NCBI GenBank assembly: GCA_025936045.1
Contig: JAICUB010000017.1
Coordinates: 62,001-126,000 of the forward strand
Origin: Polyangiaceae bacterium
GTDB lineage: Bacteria > Myxococcota_A > Polyangia > Polyangiales > Polyangiaceae
Reading direction: 5' to 3'
Length of the DNA: 64,000 nucleotides
In this document: piece after piece, positions 19,731 through 27,016 of the stretch
Numbering within the stretch: the stretch's first letter is position 1
Layout of the letters: each line of letters starts with the position of its first letter
Notes under the pieces: generated by a model
What the model saw: only the letters and a program-made list of their open reading frames with translations
Told to the model about the DNA's origin: nothing
Databases searched by the model: none
Made by a program: the position numbers and the translations under genes

Positions 19731-21619
19731 TGCCCCGCAAAATCCGCCTGATCGAGCGCGACGAGCAGCGCTTTGGCCTCGCTGCCGGAGAGGGGGTCAC
19801 CCGCGCGGACGGAGCCGTGACACGCCATCGTCGCGAGCGCGAGATCGACGGCCGCGGAAAACGCGCGCCCGCCGCTGCGTGACACCTCGCTCAGGAGATC
19901 GCGCACGAGACGCTCGGCGCTCGCGCGTTGAAGCAAGCGGGGCACCGCATGGATGCTGACGCTCTCCGGTCCGCGCACGCGCACCTCGAGCCCCACCTCC
20001 GCGATCTCGGCCGCACACTGCTCGACGATTTCGGCTTCCGCCGGCGTCACGTCGATGATCGATGGAAACAACAGCGCCTGAGACGGCACCGCGCGCGACT
20101 GGTACTCGCGCCGCAACCGCGTGAACGTGACACGCTCGGCGGCGGCGTGCTGGTCGAGCACGTAGAGTCCCTCGTCGCCTTCACACAAGAGGAAGGTTTG
20201 GCGGAGCTGCGCGACGAAGCGCAACATCGACCAGCGAATGCTCGGGCTCGGCTGGATCGGCGCGGCCGCCGAGTCCCGCACCGAGATGAAGGGGCGCGCA
20301 TCCAGCGCGAATTCCGGCGCGCGCTGCGACGGAGGCGAGAGCGGCCCTGCGCCGAGGGGCGTGGCTGCCGCGCCGTACGGCTCCGTTCCCGCACCGTACG
20401 GCTCCGTTCCCGCACCGTACGGCTCCGTTCCCGCGCCGTACGGCTCCGTTCCCGCACCGTACGGCTCCGTTCCCGCGCCGCTCGTCCCGTCAACGCCCGC
20501 TCGCGCCTCGCTCCGCGCGCCCGTGTCGCCGGCGTGGCTCGGCGTCATGTCGCTCGCGGTCTCGAGGCGCGGGCCGTTCGCTTCTTTCGCGCCCGCCGAA
20601 CGCCGCCCCCACGCCGCGCGCTCGGGCGTCGGCAGCGAAAACGCACTCGTGAGAGCGCGCGCCAAGATCGCGTAGAGCGCGTCGCTCACGGCACGCGGAT
20701 CGGCGAAGCGCACCTCGGCTTTCTGCGGATGCACGTTCACGTCCACGAGCTCCGGCGGCAAGTCGAGATAGACGACACCCCGCGGATAGCGGCCGCGCTC
20801 GAGGACGCTGCCGTACGCTTGCGCGATCGCGACGAGCAGCGCTCGATCGCGGACGGGACGCCCGTTGATGAGCAGGCGGAGCCCGGCGGCACCGTTGCGC
20901 GCCGACTCGGGCCGCGAGAGAAACGCCTCGACGCGGAGCGGCCCGCGTTCGCCGCGACAGGCGGCGAGCTCGTCGTCGGCGGCGACGTTGCGCACCCGTT
21001 CTTCCCGATCCTTCGCGCGCAAATACTCACGAACGCGCCGCCCGTCACGAACGAGCGTGAAGGTGAGATCGTGACGGGCGAGCGCCGCGGCTTCGATCAC
21101 GTCGGAAACGTGGCCGGACTCGGTGCCGGTCGAGCGCAGGAATTTGCGCCGCGCGGGCACGTTGAAGAACAGGTCGCGCACCTCGACGCGGGTGCCGGGA
21201 GCGTGCGCGGCCGGTCGCGCCGTCCGCGTCGAACCGGCTTCGTACGCGAGCTCGATACCGGCTTCGGCGTCCCGCGTGCGCGTGCGCAACGTGAGCCGGC
21301 TCACGCTCGCGATGCTCGGCAACGCTTCGCCGCGGAAGCCGTAGCTCGTGAGGTGCTCGAGGTCCTCGAAGCGCACGAGCTTGCTCGTCGCGTGACGCTC
21401 GAGCGCGCGCTCGGCGTCCTCGGGCGTCATACCCTCCCCGTCGTCGGCGACCGAGATCGCGTGAATGCCGCCGCCCTCGATCTCGACGTCGCAGCGCGTT
21501 GCGGCGGCGTCGACGGCGTTCTCGCAAAGCTCCTTGACGACGCTCGCCGGGCGCTCCACGACCTCGCCCGCCGCGATCTGGCTCGCTAGCTCCGGAGGCA
21601 GCACGAGGATGCGCGGCAT
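19658..21619 (-). CDS. mutL: DNA mismatch repair protein MutL
   Basis: MPRILVLPPELASQIAAGEVVERPASVVKELCENAVDAAATRCDVEIEGGGIHAISVADDGEGM; C-terminal AADQH-like DQHAAAERV motif. Start corrected to 21619. Confidence 0.95.
   Translation of the reverse strand: MPRILVLPPELASQIAAGEVVERPASVVKELCENAVDAAATRCDVEIEGGGIHAISVADDGEGMTPEDAERALERHATSKLVRFEDLEHLTSYGFRGEALPSIASVSRLTLRTRTRDAEAGIELAYEAGSTRTARPAAHAPGTRVEVRDLFFNVPARRKFLRSTGTESGHVSDVIEAAALARHDLTFTLVRDGRRVREYLRAKDREERVRNVAADDELAACRGERGPLRVEAFLSRPESARNGAAGLRLLINGRPVRDRALLVAIAQAYGSVLERGRYPRGVVYLDLPPELVDVNVHPQKAEVRFADPRAVSDALYAILARALTSAFSLPTPERAAWGRRSAGAKEANGPRLETASDMTPSHAGDTGARSEARAGVDGTSGAGTEPYGAGTEPYGAGTEPYGAGTEPYGAGTEPYGAAATPLGAGPLSPPSQRAPEFALDARPFISVRDSAAAPIQPSPSIRWSMLRFVAQLRQTFLLCEGDEGLYVLDQHAAAERVTFTRLRREYQSRAVPSQALLFPSIIDVTPAEAEIVEQCAAEIAEVGLEVRVRGPESVSIHAVPRLLQRASAERLVRDLLSEVSRSGGRAFSAAVDLALATMACHGSVRAGDPLSGSEAKALLVALDQADFAGHCPHGRPVVTFQSWAELERKVGRR
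20371..20475. repeat. 21-bp in-frame tandem repeat (5 copies) in the MutL linker encoding (GTEPYGA)n
   Basis: 'cgccgtacggctccgttcccg' and near-identical copies at 20371, 20392, 20413, 20434, 20455. Confidence 0.92.
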
Positions 21620-21636
21620 GGCGTCCTCGCTTCCAC

Positions 21637-22485
21637 TTACAATAAGCCCGCGCGCCGAGCGACCTCGGCGATGGCGCCGCCCGTTTCGTGATCGCTGTCG
21701 AGCACGATTTTCGCGGCCCGCTGCACCTCGCGCGGAGCTTGCGCCATCGCGAACGAGAGCCCCGCGCACTCGAGCATCGGCACGTCGTTCAGCCAATCCC
21801 CCACGGCGATGACCTCGTCGAGCGACACGCCGTAATGCTGGGCGAGCCACGCGATGCCGGTACCCTTGTCGATGCCGGCGGCGCGCACGAGCAGGGCCCA
21901 CGGTCGCGTGCCGTCTTCGAACTCGCTCTGCGACTCGAACACGATCGTCTGCAAGAGCTCCGAGCGCCCGGCGAGCGCCTCCTCCGCGGCGCGGATGCGA
22001 TCCTCGCTCGCGAGCGCGAGCATCGCCGGCACGCTGCGCCCGCGGTGCCACGCGTCGCTCACGAGCAAGTCCGGGACCACGTGCGTTTGGCGCGACCAGA
22101 GCCGCATGTAATCGAGGTGCCCGTGACCGTCGTCGTCGTGGAACAAGAGCTCGTCGGAGAGCGCGAACGGCGCGGCCTCGTGCCGCCGGAGCACGTCGCA
22201 GAACACCCTGATGGCCTCGTGCGCGAGTCCCGCGCAGGCGAGACGAGCGCCCGTTCGCGCGTGCGCGACGTGGCTTCCGTCGACGCACGCGACCGGCGCG
22301 TCCAAGCCGAGCTCGAGCGCGAGGGGCTGCGTGCCCGAAAACATACGTCCCGTACAGAGCGTGACGTGCACCCCTCGCCCGAGCAGTGCAGCGACGGCGT
22401 CACGGTCTGCGCGGCGTAGGTTCCCCGCGGGACCGACCAACGTCCCGTCGATGTCGCTGACGAGGAGCTTGTAGCGCGTGGGAAT
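21637..22485 (-). CDS. HAD-superfamily (Cof-like) hydrolase; start codon non-canonical or unclear
   Basis: Catalytic motif LLVSDIDGTLVGPAGN is read in frame upstream of the TTG (22440) used in the ORF track. Later motifs: CTGRM and EVIAVGDWLNDVPMLECAGLSFAM. Candidate first codon ATT at 22485. Confidence 0.8.
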   Translation of the reverse strand: MPTRYKLLVSDIDGTLVGPAGNLRRADRDAVAALLGRGVHVTLCTGRMFSGTQPLALELGLDAPVACVDGSHVAHARTGARLACAGLAHEAIRVFCDVLRRHEAAPFALSDELLFHDDDGHGHLDYMRLWSRQTHVVPDLLVSDAWHRGRSVPAMLALASEDRIRAAEEALAGRSELLQTIVFESQSEFEDGTRPWALLVRAAGIDKGTGIAWLAQHYGVSLDEVIAVGDWLNDVPMLECAGLSFAMAQAPREVQRAAKIVLDSDHETGGAIAEVARRAGLL

Positions 22486-22491
22486 CGCTAC

Positions 22492-22755
22492 TCAGTTCAC
22501 GGCGTTCGGATACACCGAAACGCGCTTCTTCGTGCGGCTCGCGTGCTCGTACGTGACGGTGCCGTCCACCAGAGCAAAGAGCGTGTAATCGCTGCCGACG
22601 CCGACGTTGCGGCCCGGGTTGATCGTCTGCCCCACCTGGCGCACCAAGATGCCGCCGGCGCGCACGAACTCGCCGCCGAAAACCTTCACCCCACGGAACT
22701 GAGCGTTCGAGCCTCGTCCGTTACGCGTAGAGCCGCCGCCTTTTTTATGTGCCAT
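22492..22755 (-). CDS. rpmA: 50S ribosomal protein L27
   Basis: [65 protein letters not shown]. Confidence 0.97.
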   Translation of the reverse strand: MAHKKGGGSTRNGRGSNAQFRGVKVFGGEFVRAGGILVRQVGQTINPGRNVGVGSDYTLFALVDGTVTYEHASRTKKRVSVYPNAVN

Positions 22756-22759
22756 CGAC

Positions 22760-23074
22760 TTAGCCCTGCACCTTCGTGATCTTCACCGACGTGAAATGCT
22801 GGCGGTGACCGGCCTTGCGGCGCGAGCGCTTGCGCTTGCGGAACTTGAAGACGACGAGCTTGTCGCCCTTCGTCTCGCCGATGATCTCGGCCTCGACGGA
22901 CGCGCCCGAGAGGAGCGGCTTGCCGATCTTCGGCTCGTCGCCGCCGCCGATCATGAGCACGTCGTCGAACTTGATCTTGTCGCCGGCAGCGCCGGACAAC
23001 AGATCGACGCGCACGGTATCACCCTCGGCAACCCGATATTGCTTGCCGCCGGAGCGGATGATTGCATAGGCCAT
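22760..23074 (-). CDS. rplU: 50S ribosomal protein L21
   Basis: [24 protein letters not shown]...[27 protein letters not shown]. Confidence 0.97.
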   Translation of the reverse strand: MAYAIIRSGGKQYRVAEGDTVRVDLLSGAAGDKIKFDDVLMIGGGDEPKIGKPLLSGASVEAEIIGETKGDKLVVFKFRKRKRSRRKAGHRQHFTSVKITKVQG

Positions 23075-23199
23075 TTGGGGGCGCGGAAACTAGCCGATGA
23101 CCCAGGCCGTCGCAAGGGACGCGCTACTTTTCTCTGGTTCTCGGCCGAAATCCGGCCAGAACCTCGGTCGCCTCAGGTTCACCCCGGGGCTCGGGACCG

Positions 23200-24417
23200 T
23201 TAGAGGCCGAGGGAAGCGTCCAGAAGCTCCACGAACGTCCTCGCCGAGGAGGGCGTCGCAAGCGCGACCGCGGCCACGTCCGTCGCTCCGAGCGCGGGAC
23301 GCGAAGTCCGCTCCGGCCCGGCTTCCTCTGCGGCGTGCGGGGCCGTGGCCGCGAGCTTGGGCGCTTCGGCGGCAGGCGCTTCCACCGAAGCGGCAGGGCG
23401 CGAGCCGACGCCCACGTCGTAAAGACCCGACTGGAGCGACGAGCTCGGCAGCGACACCTCGAGCTCTTCCGCCGGGGCGGGTACCGACGTCTCTTCTTCG
23501 TCCGCGACGACCGTCACGTCGATCTCGAGCTCGGGCCCACGCGGCGCCTCGAGCTCGATCGTCTCGCCGAGCTGCTCCGCGGTCGGCCCCATCGAGGGCG
23601 GCCCGCTCAGGTCGGCTTCGAGCTCCGCCACGTCCGGCATGCGCGGCGCTTCGAGACCCGTCGCCGGGAGTGCTTCTTGCGGCCCCGACTCGGGGGGCGG
23701 GGTCTTCACCGGAATCTCGCGCTCGCTGTCGCCCTGCACGGCGCCGTCGTCGAGCGACTCCGGCACTTTGAAGCGGCGCGAGGACGCGGGCGGCAACCCT
23801 TCTTCGGCTTCTTCGGCCTCTTCGGCGTCCGTCGCAGTGACTTCGACGTCGATGGCGCCGACTTCGAGCTGTGGAGATTCCGCACCGGCGGGGGCGGCAT
23901 CGGGGGGCAGCGTCGAGACCTCGAGCAGGTCGTCGTCGCTGATCTCCATGGGCGGCACGCTCGTCGGCCGCGCTTGGACGGCGCTCCCCGGCTCGGGCCG
24001 CCACGAAGGCGTCGCGACGGCAGGCGGCTCGGGCGAAGCGACCGAGGCCGGAGCTTCGATGGGTGACGGTTCGGTGCGCGCGGGCGGCTCGAGGTACGGC
24101 GGCGGCTCGATGCGTGGCGGCTCGACGCGTGGCGGCTCGACGCGTGGCGCCTCCTCGGCGCGAACGAACGGCTCCACGTACGGCGGCGGCTCCACGCGCG
24201 GAGGCGGCGACGATGCGACCGGCGGCTCCATGCGAAGAGGGGGCGCGGAGGCGGCGACCGGCGGGGGTTTGGGCGTGCTCGTCGGCAGGGGTGCAGGTGG
24301 CGCCGCGACAGGTTGCGGCGCCGCGGCGGCCGCGTGGACGCGCACCGGCGCCGCGGTTCGGTTCCTGCGCACGCGCGCGAGCAACGCTTCGAGCTTCTGC
24401 AAGTTGAGTCCGCTCAC
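23200..24417 (-). CDS. Long, probably disordered Pro/Glu-rich protein
   Basis: Low-complexity 'RVEPPRVEPPRIEPPPYLEPP' and acidic segments; 4-bp overlap with the upstream gene. Confidence 0.6.
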   Translation of the reverse strand: MSGLNLQKLEALLARVRRNRTAAPVRVHAAAAAPQPVAAPPAPLPTSTPKPPPVAASAPPLRMEPPVASSPPPRVEPPPYVEPFVRAEEAPRVEPPRVEPPRIEPPPYLEPPARTEPSPIEAPASVASPEPPAVATPSWRPEPGSAVQARPTSVPPMEISDDDLLEVSTLPPDAAPAGAESPQLEVGAIDVEVTATDAEEAEEAEEGLPPASSRRFKVPESLDDGAVQGDSEREIPVKTPPPESGPQEALPATGLEAPRMPDVAELEADLSGPPSMGPTAEQLGETIELEAPRGPELEIDVTVVADEEETSVPAPAEELEVSLPSSSLQSGLYDVGVGSRPAASVEAPAAEAPKLAATAPHAAEEAGPERTSRPALGATDVAAVALATPSSARTFVELLDASLGL

Positions 24418-24968
24418 GCCGCGCCTCCACCCGAATTCAAACGTGCGAGCGCGTCGCTCCAGCTGAGCCCGGAGCCGAGCCAGGTGCGCACCCGGTCCGC
24501 GGCGCCGGCGCTCACGACCAAGAGCCGCACGAGCTGATCATCGCGCTGAATGGGCACGACGCCCGAGCTGCGGCCGAAGGCGCGCTGCAAGGCACCCTCG
24601 ACGATGCCCGCGAGGATCTCGTCGCCTTCGCCGCGCAGCGGCGACCCGTTCACCGTGATCACGAGAACGCGGCCCCAGCGCTCCAAACCGAGCGACCCGA
24701 ACCCCATCAACGCGAGCTCACCGCCGAGGTGCTCGGCGACGGCTTCGGGCGTCGCGCTCCCGTCGAGACGCTCGGCGACGCGGCGCCCGGCTTCCGTCCC
24801 GAGACGGCGCGCGAAGTCCCGGCGCGTCTCCCCGTCGGCGCCGCGCACGAGGGCCGCGAGAGCGTCGGCCGGCAAGAGCACGCGCTCGAGCGAACCGCTG
24901 AGCTTGACGCTTCCCCGGTCGAGGTTGAATTCTAAGGAGTGCGTCGGATCGAAGCGCGGCGTACCCAT
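24414..24968 (-). CDS. Conserved-looking hypothetical protein, compact alpha/beta domain
   Basis: MGTPRFDPTHSLEFNLDRGSVKLSGSLERVLLPADALAALVRGADGETRRDFARRLG...; start ATG 24968. Confidence 0.6.
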   Translation of the reverse strand: MGTPRFDPTHSLEFNLDRGSVKLSGSLERVLLPADALAALVRGADGETRRDFARRLGTEAGRRVAERLDGSATPEAVAEHLGGELALMGFGSLGLERWGRVLVITVNGSPLRGEGDEILAGIVEGALQRAFGRSSGVVPIQRDDQLVRLLVVSAGAADRVRTWLGSGLSWSDALARLNSGGGAA

Positions 24969-25043
24969 GGTTCGAGCGCGAGGCTCCGTTCGCAGTATAG
25001 GGCCCGAGCCGCGGAAAGTGTCAAATTCGGCCGGCGAGGTTCC

Positions 25044-26408
25044 ATGGTGGCTCTTGCACTTGCCGTGGCCGTGGCCGCGACGAACGCCCTCGCCGGCCCA
25101 CTCGAGCCACCGCTCCTCCTCGGCGGCGCGCCCGATCGCCCCACCCATGTCATCGAAACGGATCCGCGCCTTCCAGTCGGAACGGCCGTCGAAACACGCG
25201 ACCGACCGACCGGCAGCGAGCGGGCCTGCTCGGTGTCTTACCCGGTCTGCGTGCACGGTTTCCGCGGGATCACCCCGAACGTCATGCTCGATGCCCTCGA
25301 CGCCCTCGAGCAAGCCTTGGGGCGCATGACGGTGGGGCTCGGCTTGCCCGCGCCGCTCGGCGACGAGGGTCGCGGCGGCTCCGACGCGCTCGACCTTTAT
25401 CTCCTCCCGAGCGACCGCCTGACTCCGAGCTACGAGCGCGTGCACGCGTACCCGGATCTTCCGCGGCCCGGCGGCTTCGATCGCGCGTCCGGCTTCTGCA
25501 CGGCCATGGCCGACGGCCGCGAGCTGCTCGAACGCGCCGCGACCCTCTGCGTCGGCGAGGCGCTCGCGCTCGCGCTCGACCCGGGCGAAACGCCGGACGT
25601 GCGGCGTGCGTTCGCGACCGAGCTCTGGTGGATCGTGGGCCGGCCGACGAACTTCGACTTCGAAGCGATCGATCGCGTGCAGCGCCGCCCGCGCGAAGCG
25701 ATGGCCGCACGCGAGCTCTCGCCCACGAGCGAAGGCCACGCGCTCTTGCTCGAGTACCTCGGCGAGCGGCTCGGAGCGGGCTCGCCGCTCGACTTCGCCA
25801 CGGCCCTGCTCTCGGCGTCCGCGCAGACGACGCCGCCCGGTAGCGCCACCTGGCACAACGAGCCTGATTGGTTCGACGTGCTCCGCCACACGCTCGCGCC
25901 GGGCGAAGCACCCATGGCCGAGCTGCTCGGGGATTTCGCCGTCGCGCGCGCGTTCCTCGGCGATCGCGAAGACGGCCGGCACCTGCCGGCGCTCGCCTGG
26001 TCCGGCTACTTCGGCCGGCCGAGCTTCGACTGGGTCATCCCGTTCGCGACCTTGCCGCGCCGCGTGCGCCTCACGCCGATCGAGCCCACGGGCGCCGTCC
26101 TCGTGTGGCTCGATCTCGCGGGCGCGCCCCAGGGCTTCTCGCTCGGCGTTCAGCTCGATTGGGAGCCGCCCGCGGAGTTTCAATGGGAGCTCGTCCAAGT
26201 CGGCGCGGACGGCGAGCTCTCGCGGCTCCGCATGACCTTCCAAGAACGCGTGACCTCGGCCGAAGGCCGCCTCGCCGACGTCCACGACGCTCGCGCCGTC
26301 GTCATCGTCGGCACGCACCTCGAGCGTGTCGACGGTGATCACCCGTTCGATCCCGACGTGGCGCCGTTCGAACCGCACGGCGCGTCGCTCTACGTCGTCG
26401 AGCTCTGA
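25044..26408 (+). CDS. Secreted hypothetical protein
   Basis: Signal peptide MVALALAVAVAATNALAG; long soluble body with Cys (CSVSYPVCVHGF). Confidence 0.6.
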   Translation: MVALALAVAVAATNALAGPLEPPLLLGGAPDRPTHVIETDPRLPVGTAVETRDRPTGSERACSVSYPVCVHGFRGITPNVMLDALDALEQALGRMTVGLGLPAPLGDEGRGGSDALDLYLLPSDRLTPSYERVHAYPDLPRPGGFDRASGFCTAMADGRELLERAATLCVGEALALALDPGETPDVRRAFATELWWIVGRPTNFDFEAIDRVQRRPREAMAARELSPTSEGHALLLEYLGERLGAGSPLDFATALLSASAQTTPPGSATWHNEPDWFDVLRHTLAPGEAPMAELLGDFAVARAFLGDREDGRHLPALAWSGYFGRPSFDWVIPFATLPRRVRLTPIEPTGAVLVWLDLAGAPQGFSLGVQLDWEPPAEFQWELVQVGADGELSRLRMTFQERVTSAEGRLADVHDARAVVIVGTHLERVDGDHPFDPDVAPFEPHGASLYVVEL

Positions 26409-26409
26409 C

Positions 26410-26973
26410 ATGCCGCTTTCCCACCTGACGCCCTACACGACCGTGCTGCTCGTGTGCTGGACCGTCTTCACGCTCGTGTGGGGGGTCGCAGCGCGCAGCG
26501 CGAAGCCCAGCCGCAAATCGCTGCATTGGCTCCGCCGCCTGGGCCTGCGCCTGGTGCTCGTCGGCGCCGTCGTCCTGCTCGTTCGCGATCACGACCTCGC
26601 GAGCGCGCACCAAACGACCGGCGTCGCCGCCTTCGCCGGCTGCGTACTCTGCGTCTCCGGCACCGCCTTCGCGCTGTGGGCTCGCTATTCGCTCGGTAAA
26701 AACTGGGGCACGCCGATGACGCTCCGCATGGACCCCGAGCTCGTCATGCTCGGCCCCTACGCCTTCGTGCGCCATCCCATCTATGCGGGCATGTTCGTCA
26801 CGATGCTCGGCACCGCGCTCGTCGTGCCGTTCTGCGTCGTGCTCGTGCTCTTCTCGAGCGTCTACTTCACGATCAGCGCCCTGCGCGAAGAGCGAGACAT
26901 GCTCGCGCAGTTCCCCGAGCGCTACGGCGCGTACCGGAAACGAACCAAGATGTTCTTTCCTTTTTTGTTTTGA
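26410..26973 (+). CDS. Isoprenylcysteine carboxyl methyltransferase family membrane protein
   Basis: C-terminal GPYAFVRHPIYAGMFVTMLGTALV and EERDMLAQFPERYGAYRKRTKMFFPFLF; several TM segments. Confidence 0.85.
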   Translation: MPLSHLTPYTTVLLVCWTVFTLVWGVAARSAKPSRKSLHWLRRLGLRLVLVGAVVLLVRDHDLASAHQTTGVAAFAGCVLCVSGTAFALWARYSLGKNWGTPMTLRMDPELVMLGPYAFVRHPIYAGMFVTMLGTALVVPFCVVLVLFSSVYFTISALREERDMLAQFPERYGAYRKRTKMFFPFLF

Positions 26974-27016
26974 TCAACCGCGCCCCGACACGGCGGCTCC
27001 GCGCGGCATGGGGGCC

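Noticed and set aside
20371-20475. Considered as a CRISPR-like array
   Set aside because: 21-bp units are directly abutting with no spacers and are in frame inside mutL.
24969-26411. N-terminal extension of the minus-strand ORF 24414..26411
   Set aside because: Low-complexity antisense of the secreted-protein gene 25044..26408; the real gene starts at ATG 24968.
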